Positions 40,862-49,712 of a DNA stretch of 51,527 nucleotides are shown here, one piece after another. Each line of letters opens with the position of its first letter. Positions within the stretch are counted from its first letter, which is position 1. The DNA lies in the NCBI GenBank assembly GCA_937950325.1, contig CALFDJ010000043.1, positions 1 through 51,527 of the forward strand, in the 5' to 3' direction. Under the pieces are notes generated by a model. That model made no database searches. It was not told the origin of the DNA and was given only the letters and a program-made list of their open reading frames with translations. Source of the stretch: an uncultured Collinsella sp. GTDB taxonomy: Bacteria > Actinomycetota > Coriobacteriia > Coriobacteriales > Coriobacteriaceae. A program made the position numbers and the translations under genes.

Positions 40862-41800
40862 TTATTTAGCAGAGACCTTGCCGCTGGCGTCCTTGACGAC
40901 CTTCATGGCAGAGACGGGGATGAAGCCCTGCTCCTCGACGAGCTTGCCCTGGACGTCGTCGGAAAGCATGAACTCCAGGAAGGCCTTGGTGGCCTCGTCG
41001 GCGTCCTTGGAGCAGTACATGTGCTCGGTAGCCCAGATCTTGAAGGAGTCATCAGTGACATTCTTGCTCTTGGGCTCGACGCCCTCGACCTTGATGGCGT
41101 TGAACTTGGAGTCATCGAAGTGCGAGAAGTCGAGGTAGGAGATGGCGTTATCGGTGCTGCCCATCTGAGTCTGGACGTCGCCGGACTTGTCGAGCTCGGC
41201 GTCGCCCTTAAAGTCGACGGCCTCGTCGCCAAAGACGGCGGCCTCGAAGGTGGCGCGGGTGCCGGAGCCGGCCTTGCGGTTGAGGACGACGATGGTGGCG
41301 TCGTCGCCGCCGACCTCCTTCCAGTTGGTGATCTGGCCAGAGAAGATGCCCTTGAGCTGCTCGAGGGACAGGTCGTCGACCGTCACGTTCTTGGAGACGA
41401 CGGGACCCATGCCCACGACGGCGACCTCATGGTCGACGAGGTTCTTGACCTGGTCGGCCTCGAGCTTGGTCTCGGCGAAGACGTCGGAGTTGCCGATGGT
41501 GACGGTGCCGGCGGCAACAGCGGTCAGGCCCTTGCCCGAACCGTTACCCGAGCCGGAGACGGAGACGTCCGGGTTGGCATCCATGAACTTCTCGGCAGCG
41601 GCCTCGACGAGAGCCTGGAACGAAGAGGCACCGTCGTAAGTCACCTCGCCGGAGACGGACTCGGCAGCAGCGGCGCTACCCTTGTCGGCGGCATCGGATG
41701 CGCCGGAGCCGCCGCAACCAACGAGACCGAGACCGACGATGCTGGCAAGACCACCAGCGAGGCCGAGGAACTGACGACGAGAATAAGCCTGATCGAGCAT
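40862..41800 (-). CDS. pstS: Phosphate-binding lipoprotein PstS
   Basis: The substrate-binding component of the phosphate importer. The 312-residue precursor has a signal region with an SRRQFLGLAGG twin-arginine motif, a hydrophobic stretch and the lipobox LVGC, so export may be by the Tat route with lipid anchoring. The mature part shows GSGNGSGKGLTAVAAGTVTIGNSDV and VLNRKAGSGTRATFEAAVF, the phosphate-contact loops of PstS. ATG 41800 has AAAGGAAG upstream; the frame further back lacks a plausible start. A possible PHO-type direct repeat lies upstream. Confidence 0.93.
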   Translation of the reverse strand: MLDQAYSRRQFLGLAGGLASIVGLGLVGCGGSGASDAADKGSAAAAESVSGEVTYDGASSFQALVEAAAEKFMDANPDVSVSGSGNGSGKGLTAVAAGTVTIGNSDVFAETKLEADQVKNLVDHEVAVVGMGPVVSKNVTVDDLSLEQLKGIFSGQITNWKEVGGDDATIVVLNRKAGSGTRATFEAAVFGDEAVDFKGDAELDKSGDVQTQMGSTDNAISYLDFSHFDDSKFNAIKVEGVEPKSKNVTDDSFKIWATEHMYCSKDADEATKAFLEFMLSDDVQGKLVEEQGFIPVSAMKVVKDASGKVSAK

Positions 41801-41941
41801 GATCTTCCTTTCATACATGCGACTCGCGGGCACCCTGCCCGCTTTGCTGTTTGGAAAGATACGACCCCGACCGGGCAGCACCAGCGCCAACTGCGGTTTC
41901 TTACGGTCATTTGATAGACCCTTACCGCAAGCGCAGCACGG

Positions 41942-41963
41942 CCTTTACAAACGAATAACAAAC
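41942..41963 (-). promoter_or_regulatory. PHO-box-like direct repeat
   Basis: On the minus strand GTTTGTTATTC is followed directly by GTTTGTAAAGG, giving an 11-base direct repeat of GTTTGT. Actinobacterial PHO boxes are 11-base direct repeats with a GTTCA core, so this is a fair but inexact match in the expected place, 140-160 bases before pstS. Confidence 0.35.
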
Positions 41964-42004
41964 CCGCCGCCAAACATGGCCAGCCTTTTACACCATTAAA
42001 AACA

Positions 42005-42076
42005 AAGTTGCGATGAAATAGTTCCTGCTTGGCCATCAAATGGCCCATTCTAGGAACTATTCCACCGCAACTTAGA
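42005..42076. repeat. Palindrome of the TTGCGGTGGAATAG family
   Basis: AATAGTTCCT and AGGAACTATT are inverted arms around a second pair GGCCAT/ATGGCC; GTTGCG at the left and CCGCAACTTAGA at the right frame it. The outer CCACCGCAACTTAGA is shared with the copy at 45286-45350. Confidence 0.65.
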
Positions 42077-42094
42077 TTGGGAAACCGCGAGACC

Positions 42095-43531
42095 TTAAAG
42101 CTCTAATTCATTCAAACGGAGGATCGCAACAATATAGATCTTGAGCGCCTGTTTAAGCTGTTCCTCGTTGGCGCACTCGTTGGGGCCGTGCATCTGGCCG
42201 CCCCATGCGGGCAGCTCCAGGCCGGTCTCCTCGGGGCCAAACGAGACGGCGCGGGCAAAGTTGCGCGCGTACGTGCCGCCGCCCATGGCAAAGGGCTTGG
42301 CATGCTTGCCCGTAAACTCGTTATAGGTATCGATAAGCGCCTTCACGGCCGGATCGTCGGCAGACACCGAGAACGGCACCTTAGCGCGACCCAGCTGGCA
42401 CGTCACGCCAAAACGGCCCACGAGCGGGTCGAGCTGCTCGCGGATGGTATCGGCACTCGTGCTGTCGGGGAAGCGCACGTCGATGACCTGCTCAATATGG
42501 CCATCCGCCACGCGGATGACGCCAGCGTTGCAGGTAAGCGGGCCAAACGCCGAGCTCGTCGCATCGATACCCAGGCCGCGGCCATAGGCGTCTGCATGTA
42601 CAAAGGCCAGGAACTTGACGAACTCGTGCTCGGCAGGCGTCAGCAGGCGCTCGTCACGGGCACCAAACGCGTCCTCGGCCTCGCGCAGGTACGTCACGAT
42701 CAGGCCGACGGCGTTGATCGTCCCCTCGGGCATCGAAGCATGGCCACCGATACCGTGCGCGAAAATCTGGGCATGGCCGTTCTCGAGCGCCGTGATCTCC
42801 AGGCGGTCGGCGTTCTCAATGGGCGCCGGCAGTTCATCGGCGGCAATCGCAAGCTCGCAGATAGACTGCGACGGAATGGCGTTGCTCGCCTCGGCACCGC
42901 TCCAGGACACAATGCGCCCGCCGTCGATCTTGGGGCTCACAAACGTCGCCCCAAACTGGCCCTTCTCGGCATTACAGACCGGGAACTCGGCATCGGGCGT
43001 AAATAGAAAGTCGGGGTCTGCGTGGTTCTCCAGATAATGGTGAACGTCGGACATGCCCACTTCCTCATCGCAGCCCAGCAGCGCACGGAAGGTATAGCGC
43101 GGCACAATGCCGTGCTTGAGCAGGTAGGCGCCGGCATAGAGCGACAACACCGCCGGACCCTTGTCGTCGATCACGCCACGGCCGAGCAGCCAGCCCTCGC
43201 GGCGCTCCATCGCAAACGGGTCGGTGTTCCAACCGGGGCCAGCGGGTACCACGTCCACATGGCAGATGGTCGCGAGCTGCTTATCGCCGCGGCCCGGAAT
43301 ATCGGCGATGCCCACAAAGCCCTCGTCGTCGCTCGTCTGGTAGCCGAGCTTTTGCGCGATGCCGAGCGCGCAATCGAGTGCGTCACGGACCGGGCGGCCA
43401 AACGGCGCGCCGGGCTCCGCATCAGCAGAAACTGCCACGGACGGATAACTCACCAGCTGCTCGATATCGGCGACGACATCCTCCCAGACCTCGTCGACAT
43501 ACTCGGCAACGCTCTGCTCCACCTGATTCAT
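42095..43531 (-). CDS. PepV-like M20 dipeptidase
   Basis: A 478-residue dizinc dipeptidase of the PepV/Sapep subgroup of M20. Motifs are ICHVDVVPAGPGWNTDPF with the first zinc histidine and catalytic aspartate, LLGRGVIDDKGPAVLSLYA with the bridging aspartate, and LLGCDEEVGMSDVHHYL with the catalytic glutamates; the late GPEETGLELPAWGGQMHGPNECANEEQL carries the last zinc histidine. It probably cleaves dipeptides, including D-/beta-aminoacyl ones, in the cytoplasm. ATG 43531 has AAGGAGGTC at ideal spacing. It differs clearly from the ArgE/DapE-like M20 protein at 22205. Confidence 0.9.
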   Translation of the reverse strand: MNQVEQSVAEYVDEVWEDVVADIEQLVSYPSVAVSADAEPGAPFGRPVRDALDCALGIAQKLGYQTSDDEGFVGIADIPGRGDKQLATICHVDVVPAGPGWNTDPFAMERREGWLLGRGVIDDKGPAVLSLYAGAYLLKHGIVPRYTFRALLGCDEEVGMSDVHHYLENHADPDFLFTPDAEFPVCNAEKGQFGATFVSPKIDGGRIVSWSGAEASNAIPSQSICELAIAADELPAPIENADRLEITALENGHAQIFAHGIGGHASMPEGTINAVGLIVTYLREAEDAFGARDERLLTPAEHEFVKFLAFVHADAYGRGLGIDATSSAFGPLTCNAGVIRVADGHIEQVIDVRFPDSTSADTIREQLDPLVGRFGVTCQLGRAKVPFSVSADDPAVKALIDTYNEFTGKHAKPFAMGGGTYARNFARAVSFGPEETGLELPAWGGQMHGPNECANEEQLKQALKIYIVAILRLNELEL

Positions 43532-43585
43532 GGACGACCTCCTTAGCAATGAGCGGCGAGCGTGCCCGCCCCTCACATTACGTCA

Positions 43586-44248
43586 TTAGATAGCGAAAAG
43601 TTTAGCAAGCTCGGCCACCGAGTGCACCACCGCATCGGCGCCCGCGGCCTCGTGCTCCCCCGGCGCCGCCGCGCCCGAATAGATGCCGATGCACGGCACG
43701 CCCATCGCGTGCGCACCCTCCACATCGTTGAAGCGATCGCCGATCATCACGGCCTCGTCCGCGGTCGCACCCAGGGCCGCCAGGGCATCGCGGACCGAAT
43801 CGGCCTTGGTCTCGCGCCCCTGCGGCGGATTCATGCCAACCACCGCCTCAAACTGAGAAAGCCCGAGCTCACGTACCATATCGATGCACTTTGCCTCCAT
43901 GCGCGACGTCGCCACGGCCATACGCTTGCCCCGGGCGGCCAGCCCATCCAGAAACTCGGGGACCCCGTCGAACACGGGATACTCCTCCGGTCCCAGCTCA
44001 TCAAAAAAAGCACGGTACTCGTCGGCCACCACAAGCGACTCCTCGCGGGAAAAGCCGTAAAAGTCGTGAAAGCTCTTCCACAGGGGCGGCCCGATCATGC
44101 GGCGCAGATCACCCATCTGCGCCTCCGAAAACCCGCGCGCAGCCAGCGTCTTGCACGTCGAGGTCATCACCGCCCGGCCCGTATCTGCCACCGTGCCGTC
44201 AAAATCGAACAGCACGACCGGCCGTTTGCCTATCTCCAACGCCTCCAT
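43586..44248 (-). CDS. HAD family hydrolase (Gph/PGP-like)
   Basis: A 220-residue HAD-IA phosphatase. Motif I VLFDFDGTVADTG, motif II in MAVATSRMEAK, the lysine in PQGRETKADSVRDAL and motif IV EAVMIGDRFNDVEGAHAMGVPCIGI match the phosphoglycolate phosphatase/pyrophosphatase group. Its true substrate is unknown. ATG 44248 is chosen since GAAGAGG lies 6-7 bases before it, while the ATG two codons earlier is too close to that site. The dipeptidase gene follows downstream on the same strand after 54 bases. Confidence 0.87.
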   Translation of the reverse strand: MEALEIGKRPVVLFDFDGTVADTGRAVMTSTCKTLAARGFSEAQMGDLRRMIGPPLWKSFHDFYGFSREESLVVADEYRAFFDELGPEEYPVFDGVPEFLDGLAARGKRMAVATSRMEAKCIDMVRELGLSQFEAVVGMNPPQGRETKADSVRDALAALGATADEAVMIGDRFNDVEGAHAMGVPCIGIYSGAAAPGEHEAAGADAVVHSVAELAKLFAI

Positions 44249-44404
44249 CGGCATTCCTCTTCCCCAGTTGACGATTTCCACACCGACACTTCAAACTGTT
44301 GACTATTCAACAATTGAACCTAGTAATGTGGAACGACTCAACTATACTTGTCGCACTTTGCTCTCAGAAGGCGGCGCGCAAGCGCCCCAACGAAAGGTGC
44401 AATT

Positions 44405-45265
44405 ATGTCTTTTGCCATCATAACCGACTCCACGTCGGACATCTCCCCCGCCCGCGCCCAAGAGCTCGGCATTTACGTGATTCCGCTGCATGTGATTATC
44501 GAGGGCGAGGACCTGCTCGACCAGGTGCAAATTACCGCCCAGGAGTACGTCGCGCGCATGGCCGGCTCCGAGCAGCTGCCGCACACCTCGCAGCCAAGCG
44601 CCGGCGAGTTCAAGGCGCTCTTTGATCGCGTGCTCGCCGACGGCCACGACAGCGCCATCTTTATCTCGCTGTGCAGCGAGTGGTCTGCCTGCTACGCCAA
44701 CGCGTGCCAGGTTGCCGATACCCACGAGCTCGACGTGCGCTGCATCGACTCGCGCACCGGCTCGGCTGCCGAGGGCCTGCTGGTGGAGTACGCGCTGGCC
44801 ATGCGCGAGGACGGCCGCAGCCTGGACGAGACCGAGGCGCAGATCCGAGCGACGCTGCCCGACGCCCACCTGCTGCTGATTCCCCGCACGCTCGAGAACC
44901 TCGTTAAGAACGGCCGCGCGCCCAAACTCGCCGGCCAGCTCACGCAGATGCTCAACATTCGCCTGGCCGTTTCGCCGGAGTGGAAATCGGGCGAGATCAA
45001 GGCCATCAAAAAGGGCCGCGGCGCCAAGCGCATCGTTGCCAACACCATGGCCGATTGCCTCGCATTTTTGACCGAGCATCCGGGCTCCAGCGTGCGTGTG
45101 CTCACGACCGGCGCCGCCGAGGAGCAGGAGCTCGTCAGCCATGCACTCGCAGGCCAAGATTACGTAGACGCCGGCACCGGCCCCATCGGCTGCACCATCG
45201 CCACCCACGTAGGCGTCGACGCCATCGCCATCAGCTACTGCCCCCGCTACCGGCCCATCCACTAG
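44405..45265 (+). CDS. DegV family fatty-acid-binding protein (second copy)
   Basis: A 286-residue DegV protein: FAIITDSTSDISPARAQELGIYVIPLHVIIEGEDLLD, the lipid-site loop LPHTSQPSAGEFKALFDRVLADGHDSAIFISLCSEWSACYANA, and PRTLENLVKNGRAPKLAGQLTQMLNIRLAVSPEWKSGEIK. In the usual place of the SG(T/S) loop it has LCSEWSACY rather than the KLSGTNQSAR of the copy at 4811, so the two may take different fatty acids. GAAAGG lies before ATG 44405. It stands alone and runs opposite to the HAD gene. Confidence 0.9.
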   Translation: MSFAIITDSTSDISPARAQELGIYVIPLHVIIEGEDLLDQVQITAQEYVARMAGSEQLPHTSQPSAGEFKALFDRVLADGHDSAIFISLCSEWSACYANACQVADTHELDVRCIDSRTGSAAEGLLVEYALAMREDGRSLDETEAQIRATLPDAHLLLIPRTLENLVKNGRAPKLAGQLTQMLNIRLAVSPEWKSGEIKAIKKGRGAKRIVANTMADCLAFLTEHPGSSVRVLTTGAAEEQELVSHALAGQDYVDAGTGPIGCTIATHVGVDAIAISYCPRYRPIH

Positions 45266-45285
45266 GGGCACCTTTACCACTTGCG

Positions 45286-45350
45286 GTGGAATAGGGACTG
45301 TTTTTGGCTTATCAGCCGCAAATCAATCCCTATTCCACCGCAACTTAGAA
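45286..45350. repeat. Palindrome of the TTGCGGTGGAATAG family
   Basis: TTGCGGTGGAATAGGGA pairs with TCCCTATTCCACCGCAA, a perfect 17-bp inverted repeat with an interior GGCTTATCAGCC hairpin. The right flank ACTTAGA is the same as in the copy at 42005-42076. Confidence 0.75.
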
Positions 45351-45358
45351 ATCGGCAA

Positions 45359-45667
45359 TCAGCCCTGCGGGCCCCGGAACAGCTCCTCATGCGAGCCCAT
45401 TCTGACCAGTCGGATCACAGGATTAGTCTTATGCGGCAAGTAGAGAACGACCACATCGACCAAGCCATCGGATAGATGGAAATCGATGTGACCGTTGTAA
45501 TTGCCGCCCGGGTTTGAAAGCTCATGGGCGCCATATTCCGCGGGAAGCGAGCCGCGAGCTGCAAGCTCTGCGACTGCCGCCTTAAACTCGGTTTTTAGCT
45601 GCGGATGGATGCGCATCGTCCGTTTGTAATCCGCCTTAAACTGAGCCTCGACTTTAATCTCAAACAT
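45359..45667 (-). CDS. YafQ/RelE-family mRNA interferase toxin
   Basis: A 102-residue toxin of the YafQ branch: KVEAQFKADYKRTMRIHPQLKTEFKAAV, then GAHELSNPGGNYNGHIDFHLSDGLVDVVVLYLPH and the closing VRMGSHEELF. YafQ-type catalytic residues appear to be present (H48, H64, D67, H93). It would cut mRNA on the ribosome. It lies 2 bases after the antitoxin gene, in the same operon, and is complete. Confidence 0.88.
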   Translation of the reverse strand: MFEIKVEAQFKADYKRTMRIHPQLKTEFKAAVAELAARGSLPAEYGAHELSNPGGNYNGHIDFHLSDGLVDVVVLYLPHKTNPVIRLVRMGSHEELFRGPQG

Positions 45668-45669
45668 CG

Positions 45670-45969
45670 CTAGTCCTCATCGAGGAACGATATAAGCTCA
45701 TCAGCGTTATTGAATGACGGGCTGTCGTCTGGCAGAATCCCCAACTCATGAGCCTCGGCAATCACCATGGCGCGCCTCGTCGCCTCGTTGGGAACTTCGG
45801 ATCGACCAACGATCTCAAAAGGAATCTTTCGCTGATTTACCAGCTGCCGAACAGCAAGGTTCAGATACGAATTGAGACTCAGACCAACCGTATCCAAGAA
45901 CTCAGTCGCCTGTTCCTTGAGCCCCTCTTCGATGCGGACCGTCGTAGGCTTAACCGTTGCAGTAGACAT
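45670..45969 (-). CDS. RelB/DinJ-family antitoxin
   Basis: A 99-residue antitoxin with an N-terminal ribbon-helix-helix (TVKPTTVRIEEGLKEQATEFLDTVGLSLNSYLNLAVRQLVNQRKIPFEIV) and an acidic C-terminus (SFNNADELISFLDED) for binding the toxin. GGAGGTCGCGT precedes ATG 45969. Repeats of GCATCAGT upstream are likely operators for the antitoxin or the complex. Confidence 0.9.
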   Translation of the reverse strand: MSTATVKPTTVRIEEGLKEQATEFLDTVGLSLNSYLNLAVRQLVNQRKIPFEIVGRSEVPNEATRRAMVIAEAHELGILPDDSPSFNNADELISFLDED

Positions 45970-45995
45970 ACGCGACCTCCTCGCCTTCGTCTTTT

Positions 45996-46054
45996 GCATC
46001 AGTATACCCAGTTTAGAAGGCAGACTGATGTTAAATAGCATCAGTCTGCCTTCT
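45996..46054 (-). promoter_or_regulatory. Operator region of the RelB/YafQ pair
   Basis: AGAAGGCAGACTGATG (46015-46030) and its exact inverse (46039-46054) flank TTAAATAG, and another GCATCAGT lies at 45996-46003. On the minus strand TATACT at 46001-46006 could be a -10. Arms of 16 bp with repeated GCATCAGT fit a ribbon-helix-helix operator; part may also fold in RNA. Confidence 0.6.
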
Positions 46055-46082
46055 CATCACTACAACGACAAGCACGCTCGCC

Positions 46083-46841
46083 CTACATAAGCCCGCTCAG
46101 GGCGATATCGACGGCCTCGTTGAGGTCGTCGGTAATGTGCACCAGCTCTGGATCGAGCGGACTGATCATGCCGGCATCCATCACCGGGCCGTTGAGCCAG
46201 TCGAATAGGCCCTGCCAGTACTCGCTGCCCACCAAAACGAGCGGCATGCGCTTGACCTTGTGCGTCTGCACCAGCGTAAGCACCTCGAACATCTCGTCGA
46301 GCGTGCCAAAACCACCGGGAAACACGATGGCGCCCGAGCTGTATTTGACGAACATGGTCTTGCGCACAAAGAAGTAGCGGAAGTCCATACCGAGGTTTAC
46401 ATATTTGTTGAGCCCCTGCTCGTGCGGCAGCTCAATGCCCAAACCAACTGACTTGCCGTTGACACTCGCCGCTCCCCTGTTGGCCGCCTCCATGATGCCA
46501 GGGCCGCCACCGGTGATAACCGCCACGCCGCGCTGGGCGATCTTGCGACCGACCGTGCGCGCCGCCTTGTAGAGCGGATCGGTCTTGGGCGTGCGGGCGC
46601 TGCCGAAGATGGTCACCGCAGGTCCGAGCTCGGCAAGCGCGCCAAAGCCATCGACAAACTCTGCCTGAATGCGCAGCACGCGCCAGGGGTCGGCATGCAG
46701 CCAGTCGGTCGACTCCTCAGGCGCCAGCAGGTTGGCGTAGGTGTTGTCCTTAGGAATCATGGGGCCGCGCATGACCACGGGACCGCGGCGGTACGTCTCG
46801 TCGTAGGCAGGCTCGCCCTCGACATTCTCGTTCTTAATCAT
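46083..46841 (-). CDS. LOG family protein (TIGR00730)
   Basis: A 252-residue Rossmann-like protein with the LOG signatures GGGPGIMEAANRGA and PGGFGTLDEMFEVLT. LOG enzymes hydrolyse nucleoside monophosphates with release of the base (in plants, cytokinin activation); the family was long mislabelled as lysine decarboxylase. The arginine in FFVRKTMF is the conserved third site. A 60-residue N-terminal part (ending DPWRVLRIQAEFVDGF) is of the longer actinobacterial form. TAGGAG precedes ATG 46841. It lies downstream of tgt with a terminator between. Confidence 0.9.
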   Translation of the reverse strand: MIKNENVEGEPAYDETYRRGPVVMRGPMIPKDNTYANLLAPEESTDWLHADPWRVLRIQAEFVDGFGALAELGPAVTIFGSARTPKTDPLYKAARTVGRKIAQRGVAVITGGGPGIMEAANRGAASVNGKSVGLGIELPHEQGLNKYVNLGMDFRYFFVRKTMFVKYSSGAIVFPGGFGTLDEMFEVLTLVQTHKVKRMPLVLVGSEYWQGLFDWLNGPVMDAGMISPLDPELVHITDDLNEAVDIALSGLM

Positions 46842-46863
46842 GGGTACTCCTATCGAGAAAAAG

Positions 46864-46905
46864 AAAAACGGGCGGGGTCGACGCCATGCGCCAAACACCC
46901 GCCCG
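46864..46905 (-). terminator. Intrinsic terminator after tgt
   Basis: On the minus strand CGGGCGGGTG pairs with CCCCGCCCG and is followed by TTTTTCTTTTTC. It lies about 150 bases past the tgt stop; the space between shows no gene. Confidence 0.75.
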
Positions 46906-47054
46906 AACATCAACCATTCGGTATGGTACCCACGATGCATCAAGCGCTTGCAAGCTATCGGTCAGCGGTCGCGCAGACCGTGTTAGCGAACGCGACGGCC
47001 GATCGCCGCTTGGCCTTTGCCGTTGCTCTCGCCTCGCAAGCGCCCGCGCCGTCC

Positions 47055-48194
<1,140 letters not shown>

Positions 48195-48282
48195 AAACTG
48201 GAACTCCTTGGTTGCGGTTCATACGCAAACCATTATACGGGCAACCCGCAAACCGCACCGACTCGACAGAAACTGGCGCATT

Positions 48283-48420
48283 AAACGACTAGTCGTTGGG
48301 GACAATCTTCAGCGCCATCTTGCAAAGGAATGTCCCAATCTGCCGGCACTTAGGGACCGTCCCCAGGTGCCGGCAAGAGCGTCCCTTTCGACTAGTCATT
48401 TAAGAACGTCCTCAACGACT
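48283..48420. repeat. AACGACTAGTCGTT/GCCGGCA composite repeat
   Basis: TTAAACGACTAGTCGTTGGGGAC near 48286 contains the perfect 14-bp palindrome AACGACTAGTCGTT. A hairpin TGCCGGCAC...GTGCCGGCA follows at 48341-48375 with GGGACCGTCCC in its centre, then TTTAAGAACGTCC. Related pieces occur at 9166-9260, 35308-35337 and 51477-51492. The rest of the 48195-48617 gap holds only a terminator. Confidence 0.65.
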
Positions 48421-48506
48421 ACGGGATCATCTCCAACAGCCAAGGCAACGCCGATGCTCTGGCGACGTCAGCGAGCGGTCGCCAGGGCGAACAAATTGGC
48501 ATGAAA

Positions 48507-48543
48507 AGAGGGCGGCATAGACCTTCTGGTCATGCCGCCCTCT
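48507..48543 (-). terminator. Intrinsic terminator after the SDR gene
   Basis: AGAGGGCGGCAT and ATGCCGCCCTCT pair perfectly with an inner GACC/GGTC; on the minus strand TTTT follows. It lies 75 bases past the SDR stop. Confidence 0.85.
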
Positions 48544-48617
48544 TTGAATGACAAGTTGTCGCCCTGGTGACCGCGCAGCGTCGAGCCGTTACGCGGTTTG
48601 GAAAAACCGCGTAACCC

Positions 48618-49418
48618 CTACGGCCGCTGGCCCATGCCACCCTCGAGGGTGACGGTCTCGCCGTTCATGTACTTAAAGTCGGGACCGCAGAGCTGAACGA
48701 CCACGCGGCCGATCTCCTTCTCGACGTCGCCGTAGTGACCAGCCGGCGGCATGTGGACGTTGGCCTTAAACGCCTCGGGATAGGCATCCTGGAAGTTCTC
48801 GAGCGCAGCGGTCCAAGCAAGCGGGCAAACGATATTGACGTTGATGCCGTCCTTGCCCCACTCGTTGGCGGCAACGCGGGTCAGGCCGCGGATGCCCTCC
48901 TTGGCGGCAGCATAGCTGCACTGGCCATAGTTGCCAAACAGGCCGGCACCCGAGGCAAAGTTGACCACGGAGCCCTTGGTCTCCTTCAGGTGCGGATAGG
49001 CCTTCTGCATGTACAGATAGGTAGCATACAGACCGGAGTAAATGGCCAGATTAAACTGATCCATGGTGTGATCGGCGATGGTCACGCCCGAGGCGCTGGC
49101 CTGAGCATTGTTGACGACGGCGTCGATGCGGCCAAACTCCTCAATGGCCTTGTCGATGACGTTCTGGACGACGGCTTCGTTGTCCTGACCGGCTGAAACA
49201 TCGGCCTGAACAGGCAGAACCTTGACACCGTACTCGGCCTCGAGAGACTCCTTGGCGGCCTCGAGCTTAGCGACGTTGCGGCCGGTGATGACGAGGTTCG
49301 CGCCCTCCTTGGCAAATGCGATATCGATGCCGTAGCCGATGGAACCAGCGGAGCCGTCCTTAAGCGTGGCTTTGCCGCCGCCGGTGACGATCACGGTCTT
49401 ACCAGTGAAAAGTCCCAT
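48618..49418 (-). CDS. Short-chain dehydrogenase/reductase
   Basis: A 266-residue classical SDR oxidoreductase. The NAD(P) site is a variant, TGGGKATLKDGSAGSIGYGI, with an insertion between the first and last glycines of the usual TGxxxGxG. NNAQ replaces the NNAG motif, catalytic serine is in VVNFASGAG, and the Y-x3-K pair is YAAAK. The C-terminal NGETVTLEGGMGQRP is of the usual enoyl/oxo-acyl reductase type. Gut Coriobacteriia carry many SDRs, including hydroxysteroid dehydrogenases; I see nothing that assigns this one to a bile acid. GAAAGGA precedes ATG 49418. Confidence 0.85.
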   Translation of the reverse strand: MGLFTGKTVIVTGGGKATLKDGSAGSIGYGIDIAFAKEGANLVITGRNVAKLEAAKESLEAEYGVKVLPVQADVSAGQDNEAVVQNVIDKAIEEFGRIDAVVNNAQASASGVTIADHTMDQFNLAIYSGLYATYLYMQKAYPHLKETKGSVVNFASGAGLFGNYGQCSYAAAKEGIRGLTRVAANEWGKDGINVNIVCPLAWTAALENFQDAYPEAFKANVHMPPAGHYGDVEKEIGRVVVQLCGPDFKYMNGETVTLEGGMGQRP

Positions 49419-49712
49419 AAAAAGTCCTTTCAAATCGCGACGGGCACGCCCGCCGACTGCGCGTATCCAACTTCACGCGCCAAAAGCTGAGATGCAACTT
49501 TAGCGTGTTCAAGCAAAAATAAAAGACCGCGGTAGGCGAACGGCACCACGTCGTTCGGCGAAGGGATTGTCAAGTACAAACTGGATAAAGCGGCCGAGTT
49601 ATTGTTATCAGATCGAGCCATCGAACACGTTTTGAAACTTTGCTGCGGCGCGCGGGATGTCGGCGCGAAACTTTATCATAGGGTGACAAACAACGATGAG
49701 GAGCACATGCCT

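Noticed and set aside
48618..49418. The SDR as a bile-acid hydroxysteroid dehydrogenase
   Set aside because: Tempting in a Collinsella-like genome, but its cofactor site has an insertion, NNAG is altered, and it does not resemble the Collinsella 7-beta enzyme as I remember it.
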